A stretch of 64,000 nucleotides of DNA, taken from contig JACQOF010000097.1 of the NCBI GenBank assembly GCA_016202645.1, forward strand, positions 30,929-94,928, given 5' to 3'. This stretch comes from a bacterium (GTDB taxonomy: Bacteria > Lindowbacteria > 2-12-FULL-62-27). Every line of letters starts with the position of its first letter. Position 1 is the stretch's first letter. Below the pieces are notes generated by a model. It saw only the letters and a program-made list of their open reading frames with translations, made no database searches and was not told the origin of the DNA. Shown piece by piece: positions 1 to 8,062 of this stretch. Position numbers and translations under genes: made by a program.

Positions 1-684
1 ATGGTTCGAACATTGGGAATGTCCGTATTTGACTGCCTGGTCTATATGAAAACCCATCCGGAATTATACAGCCCTAAAATTCGCTCCGTCCTGGACAGTT
101 TTGTGAATCAAACGCAGAACGACCTCTATGAAACATTGGAACAGGCGGAGTCCCGTCTTCTGACGCCGGAGATCATCAACCGGTACATCGGCGGCGAAAT
201 GGGGATCAACGAGCTTTTGGTCCACAAGGCCTGTCTCTATCTGGAACTCGACGACCTCGCGGATCTTCTTCGGAAATCCGTCCGGAGCATTCTGGAGGAA
301 GCCGGGCTCTATACGCCTCCCGTGGCGGAATACCTGGGTCAGCTGATTCGATTTTTGGTCCATCGAAAAAAGAACATCACGAATACCCGGCACAGGATCG
401 CTGACCGGTTCACGTACGATTTTGAGGCCTTCAGTCAGCTCGATTACCGGGTTGACCCCAACCGGATTGCCCCTGGAAACGAAATCGAATACGTTTTTTT
501 TCATGATGACAAACAGCAAAAACATATCCAGACCCAGTACACCCTGTATTCGGATACGCCCATGGGGTTGGGCCGTTTTATTCAGAGATGTAATTTCAAG
601 AAAATGTACAGACGCTTTCGCCCACAATCCATCGAGTCCCGGTCGGCGCCGGATCCGGCGGTCCTGGCGTCCCAGACCGCCTGA
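1..684 (+). CDS. B12-type radical SAM protein, C-terminal fragment
   Basis: The frame is open from the first base, so this is probably the 3' part of a longer gene cut by the window edge; the first ATG may be internal. No CxxxCxxC motif is present. The last third (about residues 140-200, FTYDFEAF ... FFHDDKQQKHIQ ... DTPMGLGRFIQR) aligns by eye with the C-terminal tail of the complete B12-binding radical SAM protein at 16018-18165 (FQYDILGW ... LFSHTETQQTIL ... SSPIGLGIILSR). I infer a paralogue of that protein. The next gene begins about 16 bases downstream on the same strand, so the two are likely co-transcribed. The function of the C-terminal domain is unknown to me. Confidence 0.7.
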   Translation: MVRTLGMSVFDCLVYMKTHPELYSPKIRSVLDSFVNQTQNDLYETLEQAESRLLTPEIINRYIGGEMGINELLVHKACLYLELDDLADLLRKSVRSILEEAGLYTPPVAEYLGQLIRFLVHRKKNITNTRHRIADRFTYDFEAFSQLDYRVDPNRIAPGNEIEYVFFHDDKQQKHIQTQYTLYSDTPMGLGRFIQRCNFKKMYRRFRPQSIESRSAPDPAVLASQTA

Positions 685-700
685 AGACATCCCCACCCTT

Positions 701-1924
701 TTGGACTTGAAACCCGCCGCGGCGCTCTCCTTTCCGGATCGGATTCTGCTTGCTCTGCTTAAATTCTCCTTCAGACTGCTCCAATCCGTGGTGGATATTC
801 GTGTCGGAATGCTCACCGCGGAGAGACTGGGGCATCTGGTCCTCGATGCGGAAGACTGGATGCGCAGCTCGATCAACTCATCCCGGGGCATTCCTCAAAT
901 CTCCCTGTTTTTTTGCGGGCGGTCCTGCAACCCGCGGCTTCTGGGCATGCTGAAACGCCAAATGTCCATCTGGAGCGGCCTCCCGGCGCTCCGGCTGTAC
1001 GAATTGTTGACGACAAGGGTTCTTCCCGCGGCTTCACGGATTGAATTCAAAAAACATCAGGAAGCCGACTGGGAAATGTGGACACATGGACGGCCGAATC
1101 TGACGTTTACGACTGCCGAAAAGAGGGAAGGGGAAGCGTTATTAAGATCCATGGGGATTCCGGAGGGATCACCGTTTGTCTGCATCCACACCCGGGATTC
1201 CGCCTATTTGGAGGATGGCAGATCGGTCCGGTCGAGAATGGGGGATTGGCGGTACCATGACTACCGCGATGGCCAAATCGAAAATTATCTGCCGGCGGCC
1301 GAGTGGCTCGCCGATCAGGGCTTTTTTGTGCTGAGAATGGGCGCGGTGGTCGAGCGCCCGATTCCGAGTCGTCATCCACGGGTGATCGACTATGCCTCCC
1401 GCCATCGGACGGATTTAGGCGACGTCTATCTCATGGCGAATTGCCGTTTTTATATCGGCAGCACCTCCGGCCTTCTGGTCCTGGCCATGGCCTTCAACAT
1501 TCCCTACGTCATGATCAATACGGTGCCGTTGATGTTAAAAGCCTCCAGCGCCCGGGATCTGTTCATTCTCAAAAAATACCGAAGCATCCGGGAGAACCGC
1601 ATCCTGACCTTTCCGGAAATTTTTTCCAGCGGCGGTCACCGCTGGATGACGACGGCAAGCTTCGAGCGCGCGGAGATTGAACTCGTCGAAAATTCAGCGG
1701 AGGAAATTCTTGCCGTCACGCGGGAAATGAAGGCCCGCCTGGACGGGACTTGGGTATCGACTCCGGAGGATGAGCTCTTACAAGCCCGGTTTGACGCCCT
1801 TTTCCCGCCGGCCAGTCCCTATGCCGGACATCCTTCAAGAATTGGCGCCGAATTTCTGCGCCGGAATGCGGACCTCCTGGAGGCCGGAATACCGGCGGGT
1901 GCGCGCAAGGCGGTTGCCGGATGA
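701..1924 (+). CDS. TIGR04372-like glycosyltransferase (paralogue 1)
   Basis: About 407 residues. It carries the block pattern of the family labelled TIGR04372 putative glycosyltransferases: RDSAYL, WRYHDYRDGQIENYLPA, VLRMGAVVE, RVIDYASRHRTD, GDVYLMANCRFYIGSTSGL. It is clearly paralogous to the minus-strand gene at 24001-25194 over its whole length. The N terminus is uncertain: the frame stays open back into the preceding gene without a matching homologous segment. I place the start at TTG 701 by comparison with the paralogue; TTG 707 and an internal ATG near 811 are alternatives. The stop overlaps the next ATG by 4 bases (ATGA), so translation is coupled. The acceptor and donor are unknown; I infer assembly of the surface glycan of this island. 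Confidence 0.85.
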   Translation: MDLKPAAALSFPDRILLALLKFSFRLLQSVVDIRVGMLTAERLGHLVLDAEDWMRSSINSSRGIPQISLFFCGRSCNPRLLGMLKRQMSIWSGLPALRLYELLTTRVLPAASRIEFKKHQEADWEMWTHGRPNLTFTTAEKREGEALLRSMGIPEGSPFVCIHTRDSAYLEDGRSVRSRMGDWRYHDYRDGQIENYLPAAEWLADQGFFVLRMGAVVERPIPSRHPRVIDYASRHRTDLGDVYLMANCRFYIGSTSGLLVLAMAFNIPYVMINTVPLMLKASSARDLFILKKYRSIRENRILTFPEIFSSGGHRWMTTASFERAEIELVENSAEEILAVTREMKARLDGTWVSTPEDELLQARFDALFPPASPYAGHPSRIGAEFLRRNADLLEAGIPAGARKAVAG

Positions 1925-3096
1925 ACTGCAGTCTTTGCGGACGGCCCGAACTGGATGCGATCCACGTTCCGCATCCATTTTTCCGGCACATGGATTTTGA
2001 GATGATACGACCCTCGGCCTGCTTGTACCGCTGCCGTCTCTGCCGTCTTCTTCAGACGGAGCACGGAAAAAATGAGGCGGCGGCGTTGGATCGGATGTAC
2101 CGGGGAAAACGATATGCCCGAAGCCGTCAGACTGAACAGACCGTTCAAGTCCCGGAATATCGCGGGCCCGTCACGCGATCGTTTTTGCAGGCGGACATTC
2201 TTGCCAATGGGATGGACCGGGAGCCGGCGTCGATCCTGGACATCGGCTGTTTTGACGGCCGGCTTTTGAATGAGTTTGTATCCAGGTTTCCCTCGGCCCA
2301 ACTTCATGGGTTTGACGTCAACGAACCGGTCCGGCGGCTTTTCCCTTCCGGAAAAAGATTTCAATTCTGGACAGGGTCTTTGGAAAACGTAACCGGGGTG
2401 TTTGATCTGGTGTGCCTGTCTCACTCCCTGATCTGTATTCCGGACATCGGAACCGCTCTTCGACGGATTTTGGATCTCCTGGCGCCCTCCGGCCGCGTTT
2501 TCATCCAATTGCCGGATATTTCGAAAAATCCCTACGCGATTCTGTTTGCCGATCAATACACCTATTTTACGAATACCATCCTGTCCAACGCACTTTCCGT
2601 GGCTGGATTTGATTGGTCGCCCATTCTGTCTTCATGGTTTCCGCGGGAAATCCTTGGGATCGCCCGGCCGCGCGGGGCGGCCCTTCCGGCGCCTGTCTGC
2701 GAAGATACCACCATATACGGGACACTTGCCTATCTGAATTCCGCCGCCGATCAAATGAAACGTGTCTCCGATGCCCATCGGACAGGGATGTCCAGTCCCC
2801 GAAGCTCCAGACTCAGGAAATCCCAGGACGGGATTTCCTTCAATCTGCGAAGGGGGCGGACGGGCGTTCTGGGAACGACCCTGAATGCGGCGTGGGCGGA
2901 TCAGCTGTGTCCGACGATGCAATTTTTTGTCGACGAAAATCCGGCGAAGATTGGCCGAAGATTTCGCGGGAAGCCTGTGATCCATCCGGAATCGCTGAAA
3001 CCGGACGACCAAATCCTTCTGCCGTACGGTCTCAGCGGAGCGGCCTTGCGGGAGAAATTTGAAAAGTCATATTCCGGAAATTTCGTGAACTTTTAA
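1921..3096 (+). CDS. Zinc-ribbon SAM-dependent methyltransferase (C-methyltransferase type)
   Basis: 391 residues. The N terminus has paired cysteines (CSLC ... CRLC, residues 3-42) like the zinc-binding domain of sugar C-methyltransferases. A class I SAM-binding core follows (ILDIGCFDGRLL, about residues 105-116), then a C-terminal Rossmann-like domain ending in FFVDENPAKIGRRFRGKPVIHPESL. Residues about 287-313 (HRTGMSS ... LRRGR) are the translation of a 79-bp palindromic element at 2779-2857, inserted just before that C-terminal domain. The gene is coupled by ATGA to the upstream glycosyltransferase and is followed 18 bases later by a sugar aminotransferase. This suggests modification of a nucleotide sugar; the exact substrate cannot be read from sequence. 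Confidence 0.85.
   Translation: MNCSLCGRPELDAIHVPHPFFRHMDFEMIRPSACLYRCRLCRLLQTEHGKNEAAALDRMYRGKRYARSRQTEQTVQVPEYRGPVTRSFLQADILANGMDREPASILDIGCFDGRLLNEFVSRFPSAQLHGFDVNEPVRRLFPSGKRFQFWTGSLENVTGVFDLVCLSHSLICIPDIGTALRRILDLLAPSGRVFIQLPDISKNPYAILFADQYTYFTNTILSNALSVAGFDWSPILSSWFPREILGIARPRGAALPAPVCEDTTIYGTLAYLNSAADQMKRVSDAHRTGMSSPRSSRLRKSQDGISFNLRRGRTGVLGTTLNAAWADQLCPTMQFFVDENPAKIGRRFRGKPVIHPESLKPDDQILLPYGLSGAALREKFEKSYSGNFVNF
2779..2857 (+). repeat. 79-bp palindromic element, copy A, inside a coding gene
   Basis: This segment matches the reverse complement of 41037-41115 at 77 of 79 positions; the differences are at 2839 and 2842. It contains a hairpin GGACA-GGGA-TGTCC (2780-2793) and a perfect 9-bp stem GGAAATCCC/GGGATTTCC around the loop AGGAC (2816-2838). 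It lies wholly inside the methyltransferase gene and is read without a stop, so it adds about 26 residues. The other copy is read in a different frame inside ribF. Confidence 0.9.
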
Positions 3097-3114
3097 ATGA
3101 GTTCCTTATAACCC

Positions 3115-4284
3115 ATGCCCGGATATGATTTGTTTGACCGGCGGGAGATGGAAAGCCTGCAACGCTTGTTTGAGGAGGGGGGCTTGCTCAATCGATATGC
3201 GGCCCAACTGCGCGGGCGGTCTTATGTGGAATCCTTCGAGGCGGCCATCCGGCAGACCTATTCATTCCGGCAGACCCTGGCCGTCAGCTCCGGCACGGCG
3301 GCTTTAAAATGCGCTCTCAAGGCCTACCGCGTGGGTCCGGGAGACGAAGTGATCCTTCCGGCTTTCGGATATATCGCCGCCGCCCTGGCGGTCCTGGACG
3401 TGGGCGCTGTTCCCAGGTTTGTTCCAATGCGGGACCCGTATACCATGGACTCTCGGGCTCTCCCTCGACTTTTGTCCGGAAAAACAAAAGCGGCCTGTTT
3501 GATTCACATGCTCGGCGTGTTTCATGCGCCGCCGGACGTCGTGGATTTTTTTGCCGGGCGGGACATTCCGCTGATCCATGACATGGCCCAATGTTTCGGC
3601 TCGGAAATTCCTCCAATCTGGGCCGCCGACCGGCTGCATGCGTTTGTTTTCAGTTTCGATTTCAATAAAACGATCACCACCGGAGAAGGCGGGATGCTGG
3701 CCGTGGCCGACCCGGATCTTTTTCAAACGGCCCACGCCTACAGCAACATGGGTCATGAAAACCGGCCGGGCCTCCCGAAATACCTCGATCCGCCGCTCAT
3801 GCCCGGAATTAATTTCCGGATGGGCGAGATGGAGGGATGCCTGGGCCTGGTGCAATTGGAGAAATTTTTGAGACTCAGGTCTCCCCGGCAAAAGTTTGTG
3901 ACCGAGCTGGAGATCCTGCTCTCGCATGCGGGCGCCTCCATTCCTCGTCCGGCGCTCGCCGCCGTCAACGGCGATTACGCGACGTTGGAGATGGCCTCTG
4001 CGGAGGAAGCGGAATCGGCGCGCCGGCATTTGGTTTCAGAGGGCGTCGAGGTCCGAACCCTCCCCAATGGACTTCAGTGGAACTGGTGCGGCAACTGGGG
4101 CCATTTGGGGCCGGATGTTCTTTTATCGTCCTATCCGAAAGCGGACCGGGATTCCGACCGCGCTCTGCTGGAACGCTGCATTGCCGTCTGCGTGCATTTT
4201 GGAAAGGAGGAATCCTGCCGGCAGATTCTTGAGCGCTGGCGCCGCGCTAGGACGGAAGGGCGCAGTTTGAATAAAACTGTCTGA
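3115..4284 (+). CDS. DegT/DnrJ/EryC1/StrS-family aminotransferase
   Basis: 389 residues, the normal length for this PLP-dependent sugar aminotransferase family. SSGTAALKCAL (58-68) is the phosphate-binding segment, HDMAQCFGS (155-163) supplies the Asp that pairs with the PLP nitrogen (D156), and FDFNKTITTGEGG (181-193) carries the Schiff-base lysine (K185). The family transfers an amino group to keto-sugar nucleotides, for example in pseudaminic or legionaminic acid precursor synthesis. It is more divergent than the neighbouring DegT protein, having FDFNK where SFHPLK is usual. Its 3' end overlaps the convergent gene at 4247-5416 by 38 bases. Confidence 0.9.
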   Translation: MPGYDLFDRREMESLQRLFEEGGLLNRYAAQLRGRSYVESFEAAIRQTYSFRQTLAVSSGTAALKCALKAYRVGPGDEVILPAFGYIAAALAVLDVGAVPRFVPMRDPYTMDSRALPRLLSGKTKAACLIHMLGVFHAPPDVVDFFAGRDIPLIHDMAQCFGSEIPPIWAADRLHAFVFSFDFNKTITTGEGGMLAVADPDLFQTAHAYSNMGHENRPGLPKYLDPPLMPGINFRMGEMEGCLGLVQLEKFLRLRSPRQKFVTELEILLSHAGASIPRPALAAVNGDYATLEMASAEEAESARRHLVSEGVEVRTLPNGLQWNWCGNWGHLGPDVLLSSYPKADRDSDRALLERCIAVCVHFGKEESCRQILERWRRARTEGRSLNKTV

Positions 4285-5416
4285 TCTGATCCGCCACGTA
4301 GCGAATCTCATCTTCCTCCAGATATTGATGAATGGGCAACGACAGGATCGCGCCCGCCTGCCGCTCAGATACCGGGAAATCCCCGCGGCGATAGCCCAGA
4401 TGCCGTGCCGCCTCCTGCAAATGAATCGGGATCGGATAATGAACTTTGGTCTCAACGCCCCGGTCTGACAGGAACGGAATGAGGGTCTCCCTGAATTTCA
4501 CCTGAAGGACATAAGTGTGGAAAACCTGCCGGACATCCTCGCGTCTTGGGGGAATCGTGACGAAGGGCTGCAAGTCCGAAAGGAGGTGGTCATACAGCGC
4601 CGCGTTCCGGATTCGTTTTTCGGTGACGTCATCCATGTTTTCGGCCAACTTGAGGAGGAGCGCGGCCTGAATCGAGTCGAGCCGGGAGTTCAAGGCAAAA
4701 AAAGCGCATTCATCCCGGTTGACGAGGCCGTGATTTCTCCACAATCTCAGCTGCTCCGCGATCTCCTCCGAGTTCGTGGTAACCGCGCCGCCGTCTCCCC
4801 ATCCATTGAGGTTTTTGAGGGGATGGAAGCTGAAGGCCGCCGCGACTCCCAGAGATCCCGACGGGCGGCCCCGGTAGACGGCATCGATCGCCTGTGACGC
4901 GTCCTCGATAACGTGAAGCCGATGCCGGTTTGCGATATCCAGAATCGGATCCATATCCGCCGGCAGGCCGGTCAGATGAACCGGGATAATCGCCCGTGTC
5001 CTGGGCGTGATGCGGCCAACGATTTGCGCCGGATCGATGGTGTAATCTTCCCGCACATCCACGAACACCGGCCTGGCACGGGTTTGCGCGATGGCGCCGG
5101 CGGTGGCGATGAAGCTGTTCGGCGCGGTGATGACCTCGTCGCCATCTCCGATCCCGCAGGCCCGCATCGCCAAAATGAGGGCGTCCGTTCCGGAGGCCAC
5201 GCCGACGGCAAACCGCGCGCCGCACCGGGCCGCCAGAAACGCCTCGAATCGCTCAACCTCTTTTCCGAGCGTAAACTGGCCGGACTTCACCACGCTCTCG
5301 ACACCCTCGAACAACGTTCGCAACGCCGCCGGCCCGGCAAACTGCCGGTCCAGATAGGAATAGCGAACGATTTTCCGTGTTTCGGTTGGGATTCCCCTCG
5401 ATTGAAGTCTGGTCAT
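4247..5416 (-). CDS. DegT/DnrJ/EryC1/StrS-family aminotransferase (canonical)
   Basis: 389 residues with canonical motifs: GVASGTDALILA (72-83), EDASQAIDA (171-179, D172) and SFHPLKNLNGWGDGGAV (196-212) with PLP lysine K201. It is a probable sugar-nucleotide aminotransferase making an amino sugar for the glycan of this island. The homologous core begins near YLDRQFAGP (residue 21), so a shorter N terminus is possible. It diverges from the gene at 5524, with a roughly 107-base intergenic space that must hold both promoters; no clear -35/-10 pair stands out there. Confidence 0.92.
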   Translation of the reverse strand: MTRLQSRGIPTETRKIVRYSYLDRQFAGPAALRTLFEGVESVVKSGQFTLGKEVERFEAFLAARCGARFAVGVASGTDALILAMRACGIGDGDEVITAPNSFIATAGAIAQTRARPVFVDVREDYTIDPAQIVGRITPRTRAIIPVHLTGLPADMDPILDIANRHRLHVIEDASQAIDAVYRGRPSGSLGVAAAFSFHPLKNLNGWGDGGAVTTNSEEIAEQLRLWRNHGLVNRDECAFFALNSRLDSIQAALLLKLAENMDDVTEKRIRNAALYDHLLSDLQPFVTIPPRREDVRQVFHTYVLQVKFRETLIPFLSDRGVETKVHYPIPIHLQEAARHLGYRRGDFPVSERQAGAILSLPIHQYLEEDEIRYVADQIRQFYSNCALPS

Positions 5417-5523
5417 AAAATCGCCGCCACGCTAACTTGGCGTCCCGGTCAAGTCAAACCTCCCTCTGACCTCCCTCCTCCCTCGACATTCCGTCTTGAC
5501 AACCATGAGGCTGGGACGTACAG

Positions 5524-7260
5524 ATGTGTCTTGAAATGACTGTGTCGGCCGGGCTGATCATCCCTGTGTTTGATTTGAAATGGTTCGAAACAATTGGTGA
5601 AGAGCACCGGTTTTTGGCCGCCGTTCGGAATGCGCAGAGGTGCGCTGAAATCCGATCCATTTTTGCGGCTGTCACACCGCGGACGCGAAAGACCTGCGAA
5701 ATCGAAATTCAAAAATTTGGACTGCCGGTTACGCTTTTGGAAATGGGTGATTCCATTCCCAGACAGACGGCGTTGCTGTTGAAGTTCTTTCAAGCCGCTT
5801 TCGAATCTGGAGAAACGGAGTGGCTGGTCGGCCTGGCAGCGCCCTATTCCAGCTTTTTTGACAGGCAGGCGTTTACATTTGGTCTGCAGATGGCCGTCCG
5901 GGCCAATTCCACATCCGCGGTCTGTGGAGCCATTCCCGACTGGTCGATGTTGTTTTTACACCGGTCGGTCATTCCCGGATTGAACAATTTGATCCATCTC
6001 GCCGAATCCTGCGACGGCGAAAATTTACATTCGGTGCTTCAGACGCTGAATGACCGGTATTCGGTTTTGATCCACGCTTACCGGGCGGAAATTTCCAAGT
6101 CGCTGGGCAAAGCGTTTAACGCCGGCTTGTTTAGGAGCTGTTTTGTCTCCTATTCCGGCAAGACAATCGATCATTACCGAAAAATAACCGAACGGTTGGG
6201 TTGCCCGCTTTCCGAATTGCGAATGGACAGGATTCATGGCCTTCTGGAAACGGGTGATTTCTTAAACGTGGGTCGACCGAATTCCCTGTGGGTTGAAATT
6301 TCCGCGGTCAACGATGTTCCTCCCATCTACTCACCGTTAAATCATTGGAAAATCCCGAAAGAGTATCCCCCCTATATGCCCTTCCCCGTATTCTCCAGGC
6401 TGTGGAGCCTGGTGACCTGGGATATCGCTTCCTGCCCTGCCATACATCTGGGCGGATTGGGAGAACCGCTGCAGCATCCGGATTTCATGGAATTTTTGGA
6501 GCTGATCCATCATACGCAGGAGGGAGGGGCATTAATTCCCAATGTTCACTGCTACACGGATGGCCGATGCCTGACCGAAGACATCGCGCGGAAACTCGTT
6601 CTGGGTGTCATCCAATCCGTCATGATTTCACTGGATGCCGTGGAAGAATCCTATTACCGGAAGGTCCGGCCGAACGGTGATTTTCAGGCGGTGAAGAGGA
6701 ATCTGGATCAACTGCTGGAATTGAAGAGGCAAAAGCAGGCGCAGGGGAAGGGTTCGGGAGTGCTGCCGGGCGTGGCCCTCGCGACCACGATGATATCCGA
6801 GCTGGTAGATCATCTGGATGCCTTCATGACGTCCCATATGACGCTCCACCGCTTTGGCTTGAAACTCGGTAAGAATCCCTTGCTTGAAGCCAAGCGGGCC
6901 AGTGCGGCTCAATATTTTAAAGAGGGGCACGTCGTCGAGCATCTGGTCATTCAGGGCGCATCGACCTTTGCCGGCCAAAATCCGGACCGGCGGCTTGCCA
7001 TCTACACCCCACTCAAACGCTTCGCCTGCCGCCGGTTGTCCCAGACGCTTTTTGTCAAGACGGACGGGAGCATCGTTTTATGTGACCGGGTCTTTTCCCC
7101 GGACGCATCAACCCGGATCGGAAATGTGATGGAGGTCGACACGTTGCAGGAACTCTGGGATCGCCTGGATTCGAAACGGCGGATGCACAGCGATGGAAAA
7201 TATACGGAAGCGTATGAAAGATGTGGTTCTTGCGAAGACTGGTTTATACCGGTCGACTAG
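5524..7260 (+). CDS. SPASM-domain protein with degenerate radical SAM core
   Basis: 578 residues in three parts. Residues 1-210 look like a worn nucleotidyltransferase-like domain. Residues about 255-460 have the radical SAM layout (LHLGGLGEPLQHPDF as the GGEP strand, SVMISLDAVEESYYRKVRP). The C terminus is a SPASM-like cluster domain (FACRRL ... DGSIVLCDRVF ... IGNV ... AYERCGSCEDWF). Where the first radical SAM strand should carry CxxxCxxC, the sequence reads WVEISAVNDVPPIYSP, without cysteines. The architecture resembles the spirochaete spiro-SPASM proteins. Without the cluster, classical SAM cleavage is unlikely, so a binding or scaffold role is an inference. ATG 5536 is an alternative start. 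Confidence 0.75.
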   Translation: MCLEMTVSAGLIIPVFDLKWFETIGEEHRFLAAVRNAQRCAEIRSIFAAVTPRTRKTCEIEIQKFGLPVTLLEMGDSIPRQTALLLKFFQAAFESGETEWLVGLAAPYSSFFDRQAFTFGLQMAVRANSTSAVCGAIPDWSMLFLHRSVIPGLNNLIHLAESCDGENLHSVLQTLNDRYSVLIHAYRAEISKSLGKAFNAGLFRSCFVSYSGKTIDHYRKITERLGCPLSELRMDRIHGLLETGDFLNVGRPNSLWVEISAVNDVPPIYSPLNHWKIPKEYPPYMPFPVFSRLWSLVTWDIASCPAIHLGGLGEPLQHPDFMEFLELIHHTQEGGALIPNVHCYTDGRCLTEDIARKLVLGVIQSVMISLDAVEESYYRKVRPNGDFQAVKRNLDQLLELKRQKQAQGKGSGVLPGVALATTMISELVDHLDAFMTSHMTLHRFGLKLGKNPLLEAKRASAAQYFKEGHVVEHLVIQGASTFAGQNPDRRLAIYTPLKRFACRRLSQTLFVKTDGSIVLCDRVFSPDASTRIGNVMEVDTLQELWDRLDSKRRMHSDGKYTEAYERCGSCEDWFIPVD

Positions 7261-8062
7261 TGGGGACAAGATAGTTTCTCTGACGGAAGTGGAGCGTATC
7301 CTGCGCGCTGCCGCGGACATCGTCCATTGCATTTACAGGCAGGGGACGGATTCTTCCAGAAAGGCCGACGGCTCCTATCTGACCCGCGCCGATACCGAGG
7401 CAAATCAATTCCTGCAGCAGGAACTCCTCAGGATCCTTCCGGCCGCGGCGTGGATATCCGAAGAAAGCGCGGCTGACGCGGACCGTCTGAAAAAGGACTG
7501 GGCCTGGGTGGTTGATCCGCTGGATGGAACGAAGGAATTTGTGCGCCGCGTCCCGGAATTCGCCATTTCGGTTGGGCTGGTTTTCCGACAGCAGGTCCGG
7601 CTGGGGGGGATTGTGAATCCCGTGACGGGAGAAGGCGCCGTGGCCGAAGTCGGCGGCGAGTCCCGTTTTTGGAATCTCCCCACGCCCCGCGCGCCGGCGG
7701 CGGCGCTTGCGGAGGCATATGCTTGTGTGAGCCGGACGGAAACGGAGAAGGGTCTTCTCAAGCCGTATCTGAACATGGTGGGGTTCACACAGCCGGTGGG
7801 AAGTATCGCCTACAAGTTGTTGCGGGTGGCGGCCGGCGTGGATCATCTGACATTTTCCGTCGAGCCGAAATCCGAATGGGACATCTGTGGGGGTGTTGCG
7901 TTGCTCACCGCGGTCGGGAAGACGTATCGCCGTCTGGACGGCCGCCCATTGCGGTTCGGACAGCCGGATCTTCGGATTCCCTGCGGAGCCGCCGCCGGCC
8001 CTGAAACCCTGGTATCGGCGTTTGTGTCGTCCTGGGAACGCTTATTTTCCGGCGTCCGCTGA
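7214..8062 (+). CDS. cysQ: CysQ-like 3'(2'),5'-bisphosphate nucleotidase
   Basis: About 280 residues of the inositol-monophosphatase fold. The metal-binding motif WVVDPLDGTKEF is the form typical of CysQ, with SEES upstream and EWDICGG near the C terminus supplying the remaining ligands. CysQ removes the 3'-phosphate of PAP, the inhibitory by-product of PAPS-dependent sulfotransferases. It sits directly upstream of a sulfotransferase (stop and start share one base, TGATG) and a few kb from sat and cysC, which supports that role. The start is uncertain: ATG 7193 and ATG 7214 both fall inside the end of the preceding gene, and later alternative codons exist. Some family members act on inositol phosphates instead. 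Confidence 0.82.
   Translation: MKDVVLAKTGLYRSTSGDKIVSLTEVERILRAAADIVHCIYRQGTDSSRKADGSYLTRADTEANQFLQQELLRILPAAAWISEESAADADRLKKDWAWVVDPLDGTKEFVRRVPEFAISVGLVFRQQVRLGGIVNPVTGEGAVAEVGGESRFWNLPTPRAPAAALAEAYACVSRTETEKGLLKPYLNMVGFTQPVGSIAYKLLRVAAGVDHLTFSVEPKSEWDICGGVALLTAVGKTYRRLDGRPLRFGQPDLRIPCGAAAGPETLVSAFVSSWERLFSGVR

Noticed and set aside
422-700. N-terminal 93 codons of the open frame leading into the first TIGR04372-like gene
   Set aside because: They lie inside the preceding gene in another frame and have no counterpart in the paralogue at 24001-25194.
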